A DNA stretch of 64,000 bases from Aerococcus sanguinicola (GTDB taxonomy: Bacteria; Bacillota; Bacilli; Lactobacillales; Aerococcaceae): contig NZ_CP014160.1 of assembly GCF_001543145.1 (NCBI RefSeq), positions 1,922,001 through 1,986,000 on the forward strand, in the 5' to 3' direction. Positions 14,674-25,295 of the stretch are shown one piece after another. The position numbers and the translations under genes are program-made. Each line of letters begins with the position of its first letter. Position 1 is the first letter of the stretch. The notes under the pieces are model-generated. The model saw nothing but the letters and a program-made list of their open reading frames with translations, did not search any database and had not been told where the DNA came from.

Positions 14674-17001
14674 TTATGGTGCACTGGCTGGCTCTGGCGC
14701 AAAAAAGTAGCTCGTGATTGATCCAATATCATTATAAAGCAAAACTTGTTCACTGTTTAATAATTGCTCATACTTGATCAGGTAGGCCTTCAAATCAACC
14801 TTGCCCTGGACCGGCAAAATGTGGAGGGTCTCCCCCTTCCAAGCGACTAGGCCGGCTTCCTCAAGAATATCCGTCATCAGGATGAGCTGTCCTTCAGCGA
14901 GTTTGAGATAAGAAGCTAGGACAGCTGTCTGTCCTTTGAGCGGGAGTTGGGGGTGGCCCAAGAGATAACGGTAGTAGCGTTCAAAATCCTCGCGCTGGGG
15001 CAAGCCATTCAAGTAGACCTGCTTGGGCGAATAGGCAAAGAGATAAAGGTTCTTAATCCCCTGGCCTTGAACAAAGCGACGCACGCCTTCTAGGTCCAAG
15101 GGGCAGTCAAAGAGAACAGCCTGCTGGTAGCTTAGCCCTTGATCCTGGTCCAATTCATCGACCAATATGGCCCGACTCGAGCCAGGAATTTGGTCGCGGT
15201 AGGCTGCCAAGTATTTGGGGTCCTGGAAGAGATAGAAGGCTTCTTCAACCGCAAAGACCTCTTCGCGAGCCCGGGCCTGGCGGAGGTCAATAACACTGGC
15301 CTCATCCACCCTCAAGTCAATCAAAAGGGCCTGGGGCGAGCGCTTGCCCTGCCACTCATTGATATTCAATTCAACAGCAGCCTCTAAATGATTGCCAGGA
15401 GCGAGCTGACGGGCCAAGTCTCCCATGCAAAAACCAATCAGGGCCAGGTCAGGCGCCTTTTCCAAAGCTAATTTCAAAGTCTGCTTGTCGCGGCCAATCT
15501 GCTGGATCCGGTTCAAGGGACCGGCTTCGAGTAAGAAGCTAGGTTTCGGATTATCCGTCCCAAAAGGTTTCAGGCGTTCTAAGGCGTCGAGGCTGGTTAA
15601 GCTAATACTTTCCGGCTGGATGCGGCCATCTAGGACCAAGGGCGCGGGTTTTTGGACCGTCTCATGGATAGTCTGGCCGAGTGCTTGGAGCTGGGACTGC
15701 CAGCTTGCAAAGTTTTCACCTGCAATCGTCAAACCTGCTGCCATGGCATGGCCTCCAAAGGCTTGCATGAGGTCTTCAACTTGGCTCAGTAGGTCAAAGA
15801 GGTTGACGCCCTCAATCGACCGGCCAGATCCCTTGTAGACATCCTGGTCAGTCTTATGGCTAAGGACAAGGCAAGGGCGTTGGTAGCGCTCAACCAAGCG
15901 GCTGGCGACAATGCCTAAGACGCCCTCATGCCAGTCCTCCTGCCAGCAGATTAAGATATCGTCCAAATCATCGCGTTGGTCGATTTGTGACCGGGCTTCT
16001 TTTTCGATTTGGTCGACTAGGCCGCGCCGTTCGACATTGATGGCTTCCATCTCTTGGAGGAGTTGGTCCACTTCATCCGGGTCGAAACTCATCAAGAGTT
16101 TAAGGCCTAGGTTGGCATCGGAAAGCCGGCCCAAAGCATTGAGCCGAGGGGCAATCTTAAAGCCGATGGTCTCCTCATCAATCGTCGACGGGTTAATTTC
16201 CAGCTTCTCAAAGAGCCGGATGAAGGCCAGACGTTGGGTCTGCTTGAGCTCTTGGATGCCCAACTTGACCAAGGACCGGTTTTCATCAGTGAGGCTGACT
16301 AAGTCCGCTACTGTTCCGATTGCGCAGAGGTCTAAGAGGTCGACGGGTAAGTCTCCAGTTAGGGCTTGGACCAACTTCAAGGCCACCCCGGCCCCACTCA
16401 GGTCATCGAAAGGATAGGCCTGGTCGGGATGGCGGGGATGGACAATGGCATAGGCTTCGGGTAAGCTAGCACCGATTTCATGGTGGTCAGTAACAATCAC
16501 ATCCACCCCCTGGGCTTGAGCATGGGCAATCGCTTCATGCCCCTTGACCCCATTGTCACAGGTGAGGATAACTTGGATCCCTTGCTTGATATAGTAGTCA
16601 TAAACCTCGGTATTTGGGCCATAGCCATCCACGAAGCGGTCTGGTAGGTAGCTATGGACATTAGCTCCCATGTTCTCCAGACTCTCAACGAGGATGGTGG
16701 CCGCAGTAATCCCATCGGCATCATAGTCCCCGTAGACTAAGATGGCCTCGCCTGCTTCAATGGCAGCCATCAGTCGGGCCACTGCCCGGTCCATGTCGGA
16801 TAAGAGGAAGGGGTCGTGGATGACAGGCTCTTCGTCCAAGAAGTCATGAATAGCGGCTTCATCTTGGAAGCCCCGCTGGTAGAGCAAGTTCACCATCAAT
16901 TCAGGAAGCTCCACCGCTTCCTTTAACTGGGCGATAGTCTCCTGGTCTTGGTCTGTTAACTGGTCAGATCTTACTTTCCAATCATAGTTTGCTTTAAGCA
17001 A
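14674..17001 (-). CDS. recJ: Single-stranded-DNA exonuclease RecJ
   Basis: A 775-residue DHH-superfamily 5'-3' exonuclease for recombination and mismatch repair. Catalytic motifs: [13 protein letters not shown] (motif I), [14 protein letters not shown] (motif III) and the DHHA1 motif [10 protein letters not shown]. Beyond the core there is an OB-fold and the long C-terminal extension seen in Firmicutes RecJ. The start is TTG at 17001: GGGAG lies just upstream, an in-frame stop blocks any earlier start, and the reading LKANYDWKV matches the family N-terminus. Coupled with rnz (15-base gap) and apt. Confidence 0.93.
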   Translation of the reverse strand: MLKANYDWKVRSDQLTDQDQETIAQLKEAVELPELMVNLLYQRGFQDEAAIHDFLDEEPVIHDPFLLSDMDRAVARLMAAIEAGEAILVYGDYDADGITAATILVESLENMGANVHSYLPDRFVDGYGPNTEVYDYYIKQGIQVILTCDNGVKGHEAIAHAQAQGVDVIVTDHHEIGASLPEAYAIVHPRHPDQAYPFDDLSGAGVALKLVQALTGDLPVDLLDLCAIGTVADLVSLTDENRSLVKLGIQELKQTQRLAFIRLFEKLEINPSTIDEETIGFKIAPRLNALGRLSDANLGLKLLMSFDPDEVDQLLQEMEAINVERRGLVDQIEKEARSQIDQRDDLDDILICWQEDWHEGVLGIVASRLVERYQRPCLVLSHKTDQDVYKGSGRSIEGVNLFDLLSQVEDLMQAFGGHAMAAGLTIAGENFASWQSQLQALGQTIHETVQKPAPLVLDGRIQPESISLTSLDALERLKPFGTDNPKPSFLLEAGPLNRIQQIGRDKQTLKLALEKAPDLALIGFCMGDLARQLAPGNHLEAAVELNINEWQGKRSPQALLIDLRVDEASVIDLRQARAREEVFAVEEAFYLFQDPKYLAAYRDQIPGSSRAILVDELDQDQGLSYQQAVLFDCPLDLEGVRRFVQGQGIKNLYLFAYSPKQVYLNGLPQREDFERYYRYLLGHPQLPLKGQTAVLASYLKLAEGQLILMTDILEEAGLVAWKGETLHILPVQGKVDLKAYLIKYEQLLNSEQVLLYNDIGSITSYFFAPEPASAP

Positions 17002-17016
17002 GTATCTCCCTACTTT

Positions 17017-17943
17017 CTACTTGATCTGAAACTGGTCAAAATCTTTAACCACCAAGCTTTGAGGGTGGATTTTTTGGGCACCTTGGACCAATTGCTTGAT
17101 CTGGGGCGCCGTGACATAGCGCGAGGAAATATGGGCCAGGTAGAGCTGCTTAACGCCTGCTTCTTTGGCAAGCTTGGCCGCTTGGGCGGCCGTCGAATGG
17201 AAATGACGGTGGGCCATCTTCTCTTCGCCCGCTTCATAGGTAGCCTCATGCACCAAGACGTCCGCATCCTTAGCCAAACTCAGGGCCTGGTCACAAGGCC
17301 TGGTATCGCCAAAAATGGTGACGGTCTTCCCCGCCTGCTTGTCGCCGACAAAGTCATTACCATCGAGCACGCGTCCATCTTCCAAGGTCACCTTTTGCCG
17401 CTGTTTGAGCTTACCTAAGAGGGGCCCATTCGGAACCCCGGCAGCCCGGGCCTTATCAACCAAGAGTTCCCCCTCTTGGTCGGCTTGTTCCACCCGGTAG
17501 CCAAAACATTCAACAGCGTGGTCAAGAGGTCCATAGCTCACCTTGAAGGAAGAATCCTCAAAAGCGAGGCCCTCCCCTTCCAATTCCACAATCTTTAAGG
17601 GATAGTTCAACTTAGACTGGGACACTTTTAGCGCGGTCCAGACATACTGCTTCAAACCCTTAGGACCGTAGACTGTCAAGGGACGCTCTGCCCCACCTTG
17701 GAAGGACCGAGAACTTAAAAAGCCCGGCAATCCATAAAGATGGTCGCCATGGAGATGGGTAATAAAGACCCGACTGACCTTGCCTGGCTTAAGGGTGGTC
17801 TGGAGGATCTGCTGCTGGGTAGCCTCCCCGCAGTCAAAAAGCCACATCTCATTAATTTCATCCAATAGCTTAAGCATTAGAGCGGACACATTGCGTTGAC
17901 GACTCGGCACACCAGCTCCTGTTCCTAAAAAATGTAATTCCAA
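17017..17943 (-). CDS. rnz: Ribonuclease Z
   Basis: A 308-residue metallo-beta-lactamase-fold endonuclease that trims tRNA 3' ends. The zinc motif is FITHLHGDHLYGLPGF near residue 62; later ligands are in FGDTRPCD and the HRHFHSTAAQAA histidines. The start is TTG at 17943, following AAAGG, and gives the conserved N-terminus MELHFLGTGAGVPS. First of rnz-recJ-apt. Confidence 0.93.
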   Translation of the reverse strand: MELHFLGTGAGVPSRQRNVSALMLKLLDEINEMWLFDCGEATQQQILQTTLKPGKVSRVFITHLHGDHLYGLPGFLSSRSFQGGAERPLTVYGPKGLKQYVWTALKVSQSKLNYPLKIVELEGEGLAFEDSSFKVSYGPLDHAVECFGYRVEQADQEGELLVDKARAAGVPNGPLLGKLKQRQKVTLEDGRVLDGNDFVGDKQAGKTVTIFGDTRPCDQALSLAKDADVLVHEATYEAGEEKMAHRHFHSTAAQAAKLAKEAGVKQLYLAHISSRYVTAPQIKQLVQGAQKIHPQSLVVKDFDQFQIK

Positions 17944-17996
17944 TTCAAAAACCTTTCTAAATGCCTCTTGGCACAGCCCAGGATGAGGATAAAAGA

Positions 17997-18053
17997 GGGG
18001 TAGGTCTTAGGACCAAACTGCTTCATCAGCACCCAGTCTCATCGCCCTACCCC
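17997..18053 (-). other. Inverted repeat between obg and rnz
   Basis: GGGGTAGG (17997-18004) and CCTACCCC (18046-18053) form an 8-bp perfect pair 41 bases apart, followed on the minus strand by TCTTTTAT. It might be a weak terminator of obg or a leader structure of rnz. Confidence 0.35.
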
Positions 18054-18072
18054 AGTATTTATCGCATCTTCT

Positions 18073-19410
18073 TTAATCAAAAAACTCAAATTCATAGTCT
18101 CGAATGCGGACGATATCCCCGGCTTGGGCTCCAGCATCAACCAAGGCTTGGTCGACCCCATGATGCTTAAGCTTGCGCGCAAAACGCAGGGCGCTCTCAT
18201 CGTATTCAAGATTGGCCATCAAGAAGTCTTTTTCAATCCGATCGCCAGATAAGACAAACATCTTATCTGCTTGGTCATAGGATAGATTGAAATAGGGTTC
18301 TTCAGCTTCGATTTGGTAAAGCTTGTGTGTTTGGTCGACTTCATCGACTTTTTCAGCTTCGATTTGAGCCAGACGGACTTCTTCTTCTTGAATCAAGCGG
18401 TAAGTTTCTTCCATTAAGTCCTTCAAACCAGACTGGCTAATGGCCGAAATGGGGAAGATTTCCGGCAAGTCACGGCCAGGAAAATGTTCCTCAAAATATG
18501 CGGCTAACTTCTCGCGGAATTCCTCAATATAGAGCTCTGCTTCGGGAATGTCCATCTTGTTAGCGACAATGATAGTCGGCCGTTCTAAGATGGTCTCGTC
18601 ATAAGTCTTCAATTCCTCATTAATGGCCACATAGTCCTCGAAGGGATCGCGGTTCTCAAAGCCTCCCATATCCACGACATGGAGAATCACCTTGGTCCGC
18701 TGCACATGGCGCAAGAACTGAAAACCGAGACCGATCCCTTCCGCAGCTCCTTCAATAAGGCCCGGCAAGTCGGCCAGGACAAAGGAACGTTGGTCGGACA
18801 GATCAACAACTCCTAAGTTTGGTGACAGGGTGGTGAAATGGTAGTCACCAATCTTGGGTTTAGCGGCGCTAACAATGGATAGGATGGTTGATTTCCCCAC
18901 AGAAGGAAAACCTACCAAACCAGCATCAGCTAGGACCCGGAGTTCCAATTGCAGGGTCCGTTCTTGACCAGGTTCCCCATTCTCTGCAATTTCAGGGGCG
19001 GGGTTATTGTGAGTGGCAAACTTCATATTGCCCCGGCCACCCCGGCCACCCTTAGCAACAATGGCTTCCTGACCTTCTTCTACCAGGTCGGCCAAGATTT
19101 GACCTGTATCAAAATCCTTGACAATAGTGCCCGGGGGAACGCCCACAATGAGGTCTTCTGCCCCCCGTCCATAGCGGCCCTTGGTCATGCCGTTTTGGCC
19201 GGCCTTGGCCTTAAAATGGCGGTTGTAGCGGAAGTCGAGCAGGGTTCTTAGCCCCTCGTCCACGCGGAAAATAATATCGCCACCGCGGCCACCATCGCCA
19301 CCCACAGGGCCACCATCAGGCCGGTATTTTTCACGCAGGAAGGCGACGAGGCCGTCGCCACCCTTGCCGGCTTTCACCCAAATTTTAGCATAATCATAAA
19401 AGGTTGACAT
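18073..19410 (-). CDS. obg: Obg/CgtA GTPase
   Basis: A 445-residue Obg GTPase for 50S assembly and stress signalling. The glycine-rich N-terminal Obg fold ([30 protein letters not shown]), the G domain with [18 protein letters not shown] and NKMD, and the C-terminal OCT domain ending EFEFFD are all present. AAAGGAGG precedes the ATG. glyS lies 40 bases upstream in the same direction with no terminator between them. Confidence 0.95.
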   Translation of the reverse strand: MSTFYDYAKIWVKAGKGGDGLVAFLREKYRPDGGPVGGDGGRGGDIIFRVDEGLRTLLDFRYNRHFKAKAGQNGMTKGRYGRGAEDLIVGVPPGTIVKDFDTGQILADLVEEGQEAIVAKGGRGGRGNMKFATHNNPAPEIAENGEPGQERTLQLELRVLADAGLVGFPSVGKSTILSIVSAAKPKIGDYHFTTLSPNLGVVDLSDQRSFVLADLPGLIEGAAEGIGLGFQFLRHVQRTKVILHVVDMGGFENRDPFEDYVAINEELKTYDETILERPTIIVANKMDIPEAELYIEEFREKLAAYFEEHFPGRDLPEIFPISAISQSGLKDLMEETYRLIQEEEVRLAQIEAEKVDEVDQTHKLYQIEAEEPYFNLSYDQADKMFVLSGDRIEKDFLMANLEYDESALRFARKLKHHGVDQALVDAGAQAGDIVRIRDYEFEFFD

Positions 19411-19449
19411 CTTTTGCCTCCTTTCTCTTCTTTTTCTTTATTTCACTTC

Positions 19450-21531
19450 TTATTTTATTAGGAGTTCCTTGGTATTGGCAAGTACTTTGACTGGCTGACC
19501 AATTTTTTCTAGGAGGGCCAGGCGGTTGTTACGAACCGCTTCATCATCGGTAAAGACCATATTGTCTTCAAAGAATTGCTCAATAAGCGGTGCCAGTTCA
19601 GCCAAGGCTTGGTAGTAGTCAGCTGGCGTATCCCCTAGGTAAAGGCTATCCACAGCCTGGTAGAGGGCCTCTTCGCTCTCGCTTTCTAGAAGGTCTGCTG
19701 AGACTGTGACTTGGTCAATATCAAACTCTTTCATTTTGTCCTTGAGGTTTAGGATCCGGTTCCAAGATTCGATGACAGTCTTGAAGTCTTCATCCTCATG
19801 GTGGTCAGCTAAGGTTTTAGCGGCTGCGCGTTTTTGGTTGATACCGTGACTAGCAGACCCTAATACAGCCTGGATAATGTCCCGGTCATAACCTTCTTGT
19901 TCCAAAATATTCTTCAAGCGTTCTAACATGAAGGCATAGACTGCTTCCGCCAAGGCAACTTGGTCATCGTCGGATGGGTAAACGGCCTCTAAGATGGCTT
20001 TCAGGTCCTTATCCCAATCGAAGGGGAGCTCTTCAGCTGCCATTAGACGAACGATCCCGATCATTTGCCGACGCAGGGCGAAGGGGTCGTTAGAGCCAGA
20101 AGGAATGCGATCAATCTTAAAGAAGCTAATAATCGTATCCAATTTATCGGCAATGGCGAAGAGGATCCCTAGGGCTGATTGGCCTAATGCTGCATCAGAA
20201 GCGATCGGCATGTAGTGTTCCCGGATAGCGACAGCGACTTCTTCAGCCTCGCCAGCTTCTCTGGCATAGTACTCGCCCATAATCCCTTGGAGTTCAGAGA
20301 ATTCATTGACGATATTAGTTAATAAGTCGAACTTATAGATAGCTCCGGTCCGCTCAATCAAGGGCTCAAAGTCAGTGGATAAGTAATCAGCAAAGAGGTT
20401 TTCCATGGTCCAATGGCTGTATAAGAGCTTAGCGATTTGGCTGACCCGGTCCATCTTCTCCTTCATGGTCCCGATTTCAGCGTGGAAGGTCACATGGCTG
20501 AGACGCTTAGCGAAGTCATCAATCGATTCTTGCTTATCTTCTTCCACAAAGAACAAGCCATCTTCTAGCCGAGCCACTAAGACCTTCTCATTCCCGTGGC
20601 GAACATTTTCTAGCCCTTCTTCATTACCGTTGCGGACGGCCACAAATTTAGGCAGCAAGTTACCTTCTTGGTCGGACACATAGAAGTAACGTTGGTGTTC
20701 GGCCATCGAGGTAATAAGCACAGGATCTGGCAAGGCTAGGTACTTATCATCGAAGCTGCCGATAAAGGCCGTTGGGTATTCCACAATTTGAGTGACTTCT
20801 TCTAGGAGGGCCTCATCTTGGCTGACTTGGACGCCTTCCGCTTGAGCGAGGTCTTTAATTTGTTGGACAATGACTTCCTTACGCTTATCCTGGTCAGCAA
20901 TGACAAAGTCTCGTTCCAGGAGTTTCTCGTAATTTGAAGCCTTGTCGATCGTTAATTGGTCATGGCCGAGGAAGCGGTGACCGCGGGTATAGCGGTCGGC
21001 TTGGATGCCCAATATTTCAAAGGGTAGGACCTCATCATCTAAGAGAGAGAGGAACCAGTGGATGGGCCGGATATACTTAAAATTACGGTGGTTAGACCAG
21101 TACATGGATACAGGGAAAGTCATCTGCGTGATGCATTGGCTGATTTGAGGCAGAATTTCCCGGCTGGGCTTCCCCTCTTCCTTGATTTCCGCATAGATAT
21201 AGCCATCTTCCACATAGAGGTCGTCAGTCGACAAGCCCTTACCCCGGGCAAAACCTTGGGCAGCCTTGGTCCATTCCCCTTGGTCATCCTTGGCAATCTT
21301 TTCTGAAGGGCCTTTAGCCGTTTCGACAAAGTCAGCTTGCTTATCGGCTAAACCATCCACTAAAACCGCAAAACGGCGAGGAGTGGCAAAGGCCTTAATG
21401 GCGTCATAAGTCAATCGCTCTTCGGTTAAGAAGTTAGCGACCCGGTCTTGGAATTGTTGGCTGATTTGACGCACGTATTTGGCGGGCATTTCTTCTAAAC
21501 CAACTTCTAATAAATACTGTTGCTTACTCAT
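19450..21531 (-). CDS. glyS: Glycyl-tRNA synthetase beta subunit
   Basis: A 693-residue beta chain of the bacterial alpha2beta2 glycyl-tRNA synthetase. N-terminal [14 protein letters not shown] and the central [17 protein letters not shown] stretch are typical; the C-terminal half holds the HD-like and tRNA-binding domains. Start overlaps the glyQ stop by 8 bp (21524-21531), giving translational coupling. Expression is probably set by the Gly T-box upstream of glyQ. Confidence 0.95.
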   Translation of the reverse strand: MSKQQYLLEVGLEEMPAKYVRQISQQFQDRVANFLTEERLTYDAIKAFATPRRFAVLVDGLADKQADFVETAKGPSEKIAKDDQGEWTKAAQGFARGKGLSTDDLYVEDGYIYAEIKEEGKPSREILPQISQCITQMTFPVSMYWSNHRNFKYIRPIHWFLSLLDDEVLPFEILGIQADRYTRGHRFLGHDQLTIDKASNYEKLLERDFVIADQDKRKEVIVQQIKDLAQAEGVQVSQDEALLEEVTQIVEYPTAFIGSFDDKYLALPDPVLITSMAEHQRYFYVSDQEGNLLPKFVAVRNGNEEGLENVRHGNEKVLVARLEDGLFFVEEDKQESIDDFAKRLSHVTFHAEIGTMKEKMDRVSQIAKLLYSHWTMENLFADYLSTDFEPLIERTGAIYKFDLLTNIVNEFSELQGIMGEYYAREAGEAEEVAVAIREHYMPIASDAALGQSALGILFAIADKLDTIISFFKIDRIPSGSNDPFALRRQMIGIVRLMAAEELPFDWDKDLKAILEAVYPSDDDQVALAEAVYAFMLERLKNILEQEGYDRDIIQAVLGSASHGINQKRAAAKTLADHHEDEDFKTVIESWNRILNLKDKMKEFDIDQVTVSADLLESESEEALYQAVDSLYLGDTPADYYQALAELAPLIEQFFEDNMVFTDDEAVRNNRLALLEKIGQPVKVLANTKELLIK

Positions 21532-22450
21532 TAGCTGCGTCCTCCTCTAATAATTTTTCCGCTTCTTCCCGGCTCAATAAAGGATATTTCAGGGCCTTGC
21601 GGTTGGCGACAAATTGTTTGGCCACTTGCCGGGCCATGTTACGGATCCGGCTCAGATAGGCTTGGCGGTCGGTTGTCGAAATCACCCCGCGCGCATCCAG
21701 AAGGTTGAAGGTATGGGAACACTTCAAAATATAGTCATAGGCTGGATGAACCAGCTTGTTGTCAATTTGCTTGAGGGCTTCTTCTTCATAGAAGTTAAAC
21801 ATCTTGAAGAGTTCATCATAATTTGATTCTTCAAAGGTGTACTTGGAGTGTTCATATTCCGGTTGCTTGAAGATTTCACCGTATTTCACGCCACCGCCCC
21901 ATTCCAGGTCGTAGACAGTATCGACACCTTGGATGTAGGAAGCTAGGCGCTCGAGTCCGTAGGTAATTTCGCAGGTGGTTGGGTGGCAATCTAAGCCCCC
22001 GACTTGTTGGAAGTAGGTAAATTGGGTGATTTCCATCCCATCGATCCACACTTCCCAGCCTAGACCGGCACAGCCCATGGAAGGATTCTCCCAGTTGTCC
22101 TCAACAAAGCGGATATCGTGGTCCTTGGCATCAAGGCCCAAACGTTCCAGACTCTGGATGTAGAGCTCTTGGATGTTATCGGGATGGGGCTTCATCACCA
22201 CTTGGTATTGGTGGTGTTGGTAAAGCCGGTTAGGGTTTTCCCCATAGCGGCCATCGTCGGGCCGGCGGGAGGGTTCCACATAGCTAGCATTCCATGGCTC
22301 CGGCCCAATTGCCCGGAGAATCGTATAAGGACTCATGGTCCCTGCCCCCTTCTCCGTATCATATGCATTCAGAATGAGGCAGCCTTGCTCGGACCAGAAC
22401 TGGTGCAAGGTTAAAATCATCCCTTGTAAGGTATTGGCTGCTTGGTTCAT
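21524..22450 (-). CDS. glyQ: Glycyl-tRNA synthetase alpha subunit
   Basis: A 308-residue catalytic chain. [37 protein letters not shown] and [22 protein letters not shown] are class II core segments of bacterial GlyQ. GAGGAG precedes the ATG. Preceded by a T-box leader whose specifier triplet reads GGC (Gly), consistent with control by uncharged tRNA-Gly. Confidence 0.96.
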   Translation of the reverse strand: MNQAANTLQGMILTLHQFWSEQGCLILNAYDTEKGAGTMSPYTILRAIGPEPWNASYVEPSRRPDDGRYGENPNRLYQHHQYQVVMKPHPDNIQELYIQSLERLGLDAKDHDIRFVEDNWENPSMGCAGLGWEVWIDGMEITQFTYFQQVGGLDCHPTTCEITYGLERLASYIQGVDTVYDLEWGGGVKYGEIFKQPEYEHSKYTFEESNYDELFKMFNFYEEEALKQIDNKLVHPAYDYILKCSHTFNLLDARGVISTTDRQAYLSRIRNMARQVAKQFVANRKALKYPLLSREEAEKLLEEDAANE

Positions 22451-22488
22451 CTTGTCTTCTCCTCTTTTCTTTTATTTAAATTAACAAA

Positions 22489-22665
22489 CAAAAAAGCCCC
22501 ATACACTAAAAAAATAGTGCATAGGGACGATTCAATCGCGGTTCCACCCTATTTCCGGCAAAGCGCCGGCACTCTTTAACAGGACATGCTCTAACCTGCC
22601 TTAGAATTCGTTGCCTACTTTCACTAACTAGGCTCGCTAAAAAGGGAATTCCTTATTCGGTTATC
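22489..22665 (-). promoter_or_regulatory. Gly T-box riboswitch of glyQS
   Basis: The minus strand has the T-box core AGGGTGGAACCGCG (about 22541-22554) and then a terminator hairpin, CCCTATGCACTA/TAGTGTATGGGG plus T-run. In stem I, AACC/GGTT and GAATTC/GAATTC stems bracket an internal loop whose 3' side is TAAGGCA; GGC followed by A (plus-strand GCC at 22598-22600) is in specifier position and is a Gly codon. The core is unmistakable; the specifier was read from hand pairing. Confidence 0.9.
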
Positions 22666-22687
22666 TTTGCATGCAATATATACGTTT

Positions 22688-22717
22688 ACTATACTCGATT
22701 TTCCTCCTTACCGTCAA
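22688..22717 (-). promoter_or_regulatory. Promoter of glyQS
   Basis: TTGACG (plus-strand 22712-22717), 18-bp spacer, TATAGT (22688-22693). It lies within the last codons of recO, just before the T-box stem I. Confidence 0.6.
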
Positions 22718-23471
22718 GAGGATTTATCATTTTTTCCAACTGGTCGATAAAGGACCGACTCTTCAAATGAATGCCCACATATTCCTCGTAGAGGTCATCG
22801 ATGGCTGAGCGGAGGGCCCGCTTATTAGCTTCTCCCAAGCTGACAGACCCCAGGCGGCTGAGATCGACTTGGCTCAAATGTTGGACCAGATAAGCCGTTC
22901 GCGGCGTCCAATGCAAGCGGCGGGGATCCTTATCGAAATGCTTTTGGCACAAAAAACCCGCATACTTCATGGAATAGTCCAAGGCCGTATCTGCCTGGCC
23001 ACAGAAGACACAGGCCTTGAGATTAGGAACCACCCCAAATTGGGGCAGGAGCTGGAGCTCAAAGATATTGGCAACGACGGCCGGATCCTTGCTTGCTTCA
23101 AGCTGGCCGAGAGCCTGCCAGAGCGAATCAAAGAGAATCGTATTGACTTCCCCATCCTCCAGAGCAGCGTCCAGGAGCCCCGTCATGTAGCTGGCATAGG
23201 CATTAACGCTGATATCCGCTGTCGTCAAGCGGGGAAAGAGGCTGTCCCGGACATCATTGAGGAAACTCAAGCCCGAGGCATTAATCTGACCGATAAAGTG
23301 GCCACGGACAAAGGCAAAGGCAGCTGGTCGCAGAGGATTCTTAGCCCTTTGGATATTGCGTAGGAAAAACATCCGCTTGCCGTATTCGCGGGTGAAGATC
23401 TTGACCAGCATGTCCTTCTCTCGGTGCTTGCGCGTAAATAGAATAATTCCTGCAAATTCTTCCGCCTGCAA
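22689..23471 (-). CDS. recO: DNA repair protein RecO
   Basis: A 260-residue RecO, which loads RecA with RecR. N-terminal OB-fold (FAGIILFTRKHREKDMLVKIFT) and a C-terminal zinc finger with CVFCGQ near residue 157 and a later FLCQKH. The start is TTG at 23471 after AGAGGGG; the next Met (residue 21) would cut the OB-fold. 17 bases after era, in the phoH-ybeY-dgkA-era-recO operon common in Firmicutes. Confidence 0.9.
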   Translation of the reverse strand: MQAEEFAGIILFTRKHREKDMLVKIFTREYGKRMFFLRNIQRAKNPLRPAAFAFVRGHFIGQINASGLSFLNDVRDSLFPRLTTADISVNAYASYMTGLLDAALEDGEVNTILFDSLWQALGQLEASKDPAVVANIFELQLLPQFGVVPNLKACVFCGQADTALDYSMKYAGFLCQKHFDKDPRRLHWTPRTAYLVQHLSQVDLSRLGSVSLGEANKRALRSAIDDLYEEYVGIHLKSRSFIDQLEKMINPLDGKEENRV

Positions 23472-23488
23472 AAAATCCCCTCTAGCTT

Positions 23489-24406
23489 CTAATAGTCCTG
23501 CTTGGTGTTATAGCCAAATTCCTTGAGCAGGGACTTCTTGTCCCGCCATTTCTTCTCAACCTTGACCCAGAGTTCCAAGAAGACCTTGGACCCTAGCAAG
23601 TTTTCAATTTCCTTACGAGCCCCTGTCCCGATCGACTTGATCATCTTGCCACCCTTGCCGATAATTATCCCTTTTTGGGACTTGCGTTCGACAATGATAT
23701 TGGCATAGACATGGACCCGGTCCAGTTCGTCCTTTTGCATCTTATCCACAGTGACGGCCACCGAATGAGGAATCTCTTCCCGGGTCTTCTGTAGGATTTG
23801 TTCCCGGATCAATTCACTGACCACAAAGTATTCAGGGTGGTCAGTCAGCTGGTCTTCGGGATAATACTGGGGGCCCTCAGGTAATAAGTCTTCCAGCTTA
23901 GCGATTAAGCCCTCCACCTGGCCAGAATTCAGGGCAGACATGGGGATAATTTGCTCAAAGGCTTCTGGATTAGGAATATCGGCCATATAAGCAGCCAAAT
24001 CTTCCTCAGAGACTTTATCGGTCTTATTGACGATCAGGAAAGCGGGGCTCTCCCGGTCCTTGACCTTGTCCATGATAAAGCGGTCACCCGGGCCGATCTT
24101 TTCGTCCGCACTGACCAGCATGAGGATAGCTTCCACCTCGTCTAAAGCCTGGTAGGCACTCTGGAGCATGTAATCATCCAGCTCATTCTTGGGCTTATGG
24201 ATGCCCGGTGTATCAATAAAGATCATCTGGCTGTTGGAACTGGTGTAGATAGCCTGGATCTTATTGCGGGTGGTCTGGGCTTTGTCGCTCATGATGGCGA
24301 CTTTTTGGCCGACAATTTGATTCATCAGGGTCGACTTGCCCACATTAGGTCGACCGACAATGGCAATAAAGCCTGATTTAAACGTATCGTGTGTATTTTC
24401 CTTCAA
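23489..24406 (-). CDS. era: Era GTPase
   Basis: A 305-residue GTPase for 16S rRNA maturation and 30S assembly. G motifs GRPNVGKST, DTPGIHKP and NKTD; C-terminal KH domain with GIIIGKGGKMIKSIG. The start is TTG at 24406 (LKENTHDTFKSGF before the G domain) with GAGGAAA upstream; no ATG lies near. In the operon with dgkA (upstream) and recO (downstream). Confidence 0.95.
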   Translation of the reverse strand: MKENTHDTFKSGFIAIVGRPNVGKSTLMNQIVGQKVAIMSDKAQTTRNKIQAIYTSSNSQMIFIDTPGIHKPKNELDDYMLQSAYQALDEVEAILMLVSADEKIGPGDRFIMDKVKDRESPAFLIVNKTDKVSEEDLAAYMADIPNPEAFEQIIPMSALNSGQVEGLIAKLEDLLPEGPQYYPEDQLTDHPEYFVVSELIREQILQKTREEIPHSVAVTVDKMQKDELDRVHVYANIIVERKSQKGIIIGKGGKMIKSIGTGARKEIENLLGSKVFLELWVKVEKKWRDKKSLLKEFGYNTKQDY

Positions 24407-24423
24407 AATTTTTCCTCACTTTA

Positions 24424-24813
24424 TTAAAGAATATAGGAACCAAAAATAACAAAACCGACAAATATAGCCACCAGGGTCATCAAGAGGACGGTCCCTGCCG
24501 CGACATCTTTGATGGTCTTGACCAAGGGGTGGAAGTGGTCTCCCACTACCAGGTCACAGAGCCATTCCACACTGGTATTGAAAAGTTCAGCCAAAAGGAC
24601 CAGGCCGCAAGCTAGAGCGAGCAAGGCCCATTCCGTAGGCTTTAAGCCGAGGTATAGGCCCAAAGCTCCCAGCAAGGGAACCATGGCCAGTTGGAAGCGA
24701 AAATTTCGTTCATGGTGGAGGGCAAAGCGCAGGCCGTCATGGGCATGCCCCAAGGCCCCTAGGAAGTGGCGGTTCTTGCCGACTTGTTCCTTATTCTGAT
24801 CGTTTGAGTCCAT
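24424..24813 (-). CDS. dgkA: Diacylglycerol/undecaprenol kinase
   Basis: A 129-residue membrane kinase with three hydrophobic helices. The catalytic/metal motif ELFNTSVEWLCD matches the ELxNTAIE signature, and IKDVAAGTVLL is the second conserved patch. Gram-positive members phosphorylate undecaprenol for cell-wall synthesis. The ATG at 24813 overlaps the end of ybeY by 23 bp. The N-terminal ~30 residues are soluble and charged. Confidence 0.88.
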   Translation of the reverse strand: MDSNDQNKEQVGKNRHFLGALGHAHDGLRFALHHERNFRFQLAMVPLLGALGLYLGLKPTEWALLALACGLVLLAELFNTSVEWLCDLVVGDHFHPLVKTIKDVAAGTVLLMTLVAIFVGFVIFGSYIL

Positions 24814-25270
24814 AATTATCTAGAATCTCTCTTTGTAAAGTAAACATTTCTTTCTCGTCCTCTTCCGTCATATGGTCATAGCCATTGAGGTGGAGGAAGC
24901 CATGGACGGTCAAGAAACCAAGCTCGCGTTCAAAGCTGTGACCGTATTCTTCAGCTTGGGCCTTGACCCGATCTATAGAAATAAAGAGGTCCCCTAGTTC
25001 ATAAGGCATGCCTTCAGGAAGCTCTAAGATTTCAAATTCATCCGCCACTTCATCATTGATGGCAAAGCTGATCACATCAGTCGGCCGGTCCACCCCGCGG
25101 TAGGTCTTATTGATCTGGTGGATCTCTTCATCATCTACGATAGTCACCGACATCTCGGTCTGATCAGCTAAGTCCAGGTAGTCGCTGGCATAGGCCAAGA
25201 GCTCTTGGACCATTTGGCAGTGCTCGGGCTTAAGGGCTTGGGTTTTATCCGTAAATTCAATTGTTAACAT
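24791..25270 (-). CDS. ybeY: Endoribonuclease YbeY
   Basis: A 159-residue zinc-dependent endoRNase for 16S rRNA 3'-end processing. The metal motif HGFLHLNGYDH (H-x3-H-x5-H pattern) is near residue 128, and the central VDRPTDVISFAI strand is typical. ATG at 25270 follows AGGTGA. Between phoH and dgkA, as in most Firmicutes. Confidence 0.93.
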   Translation of the reverse strand: MLTIEFTDKTQALKPEHCQMVQELLAYASDYLDLADQTEMSVTIVDDEEIHQINKTYRGVDRPTDVISFAINDEVADEFEILELPEGMPYELGDLFISIDRVKAQAEEYGHSFERELGFLTVHGFLHLNGYDHMTEEDEKEMFTLQREILDNYGLKRSE

Positions 25271-25295
25271 GGCGTCACCTGCTTTTTATTTAATC

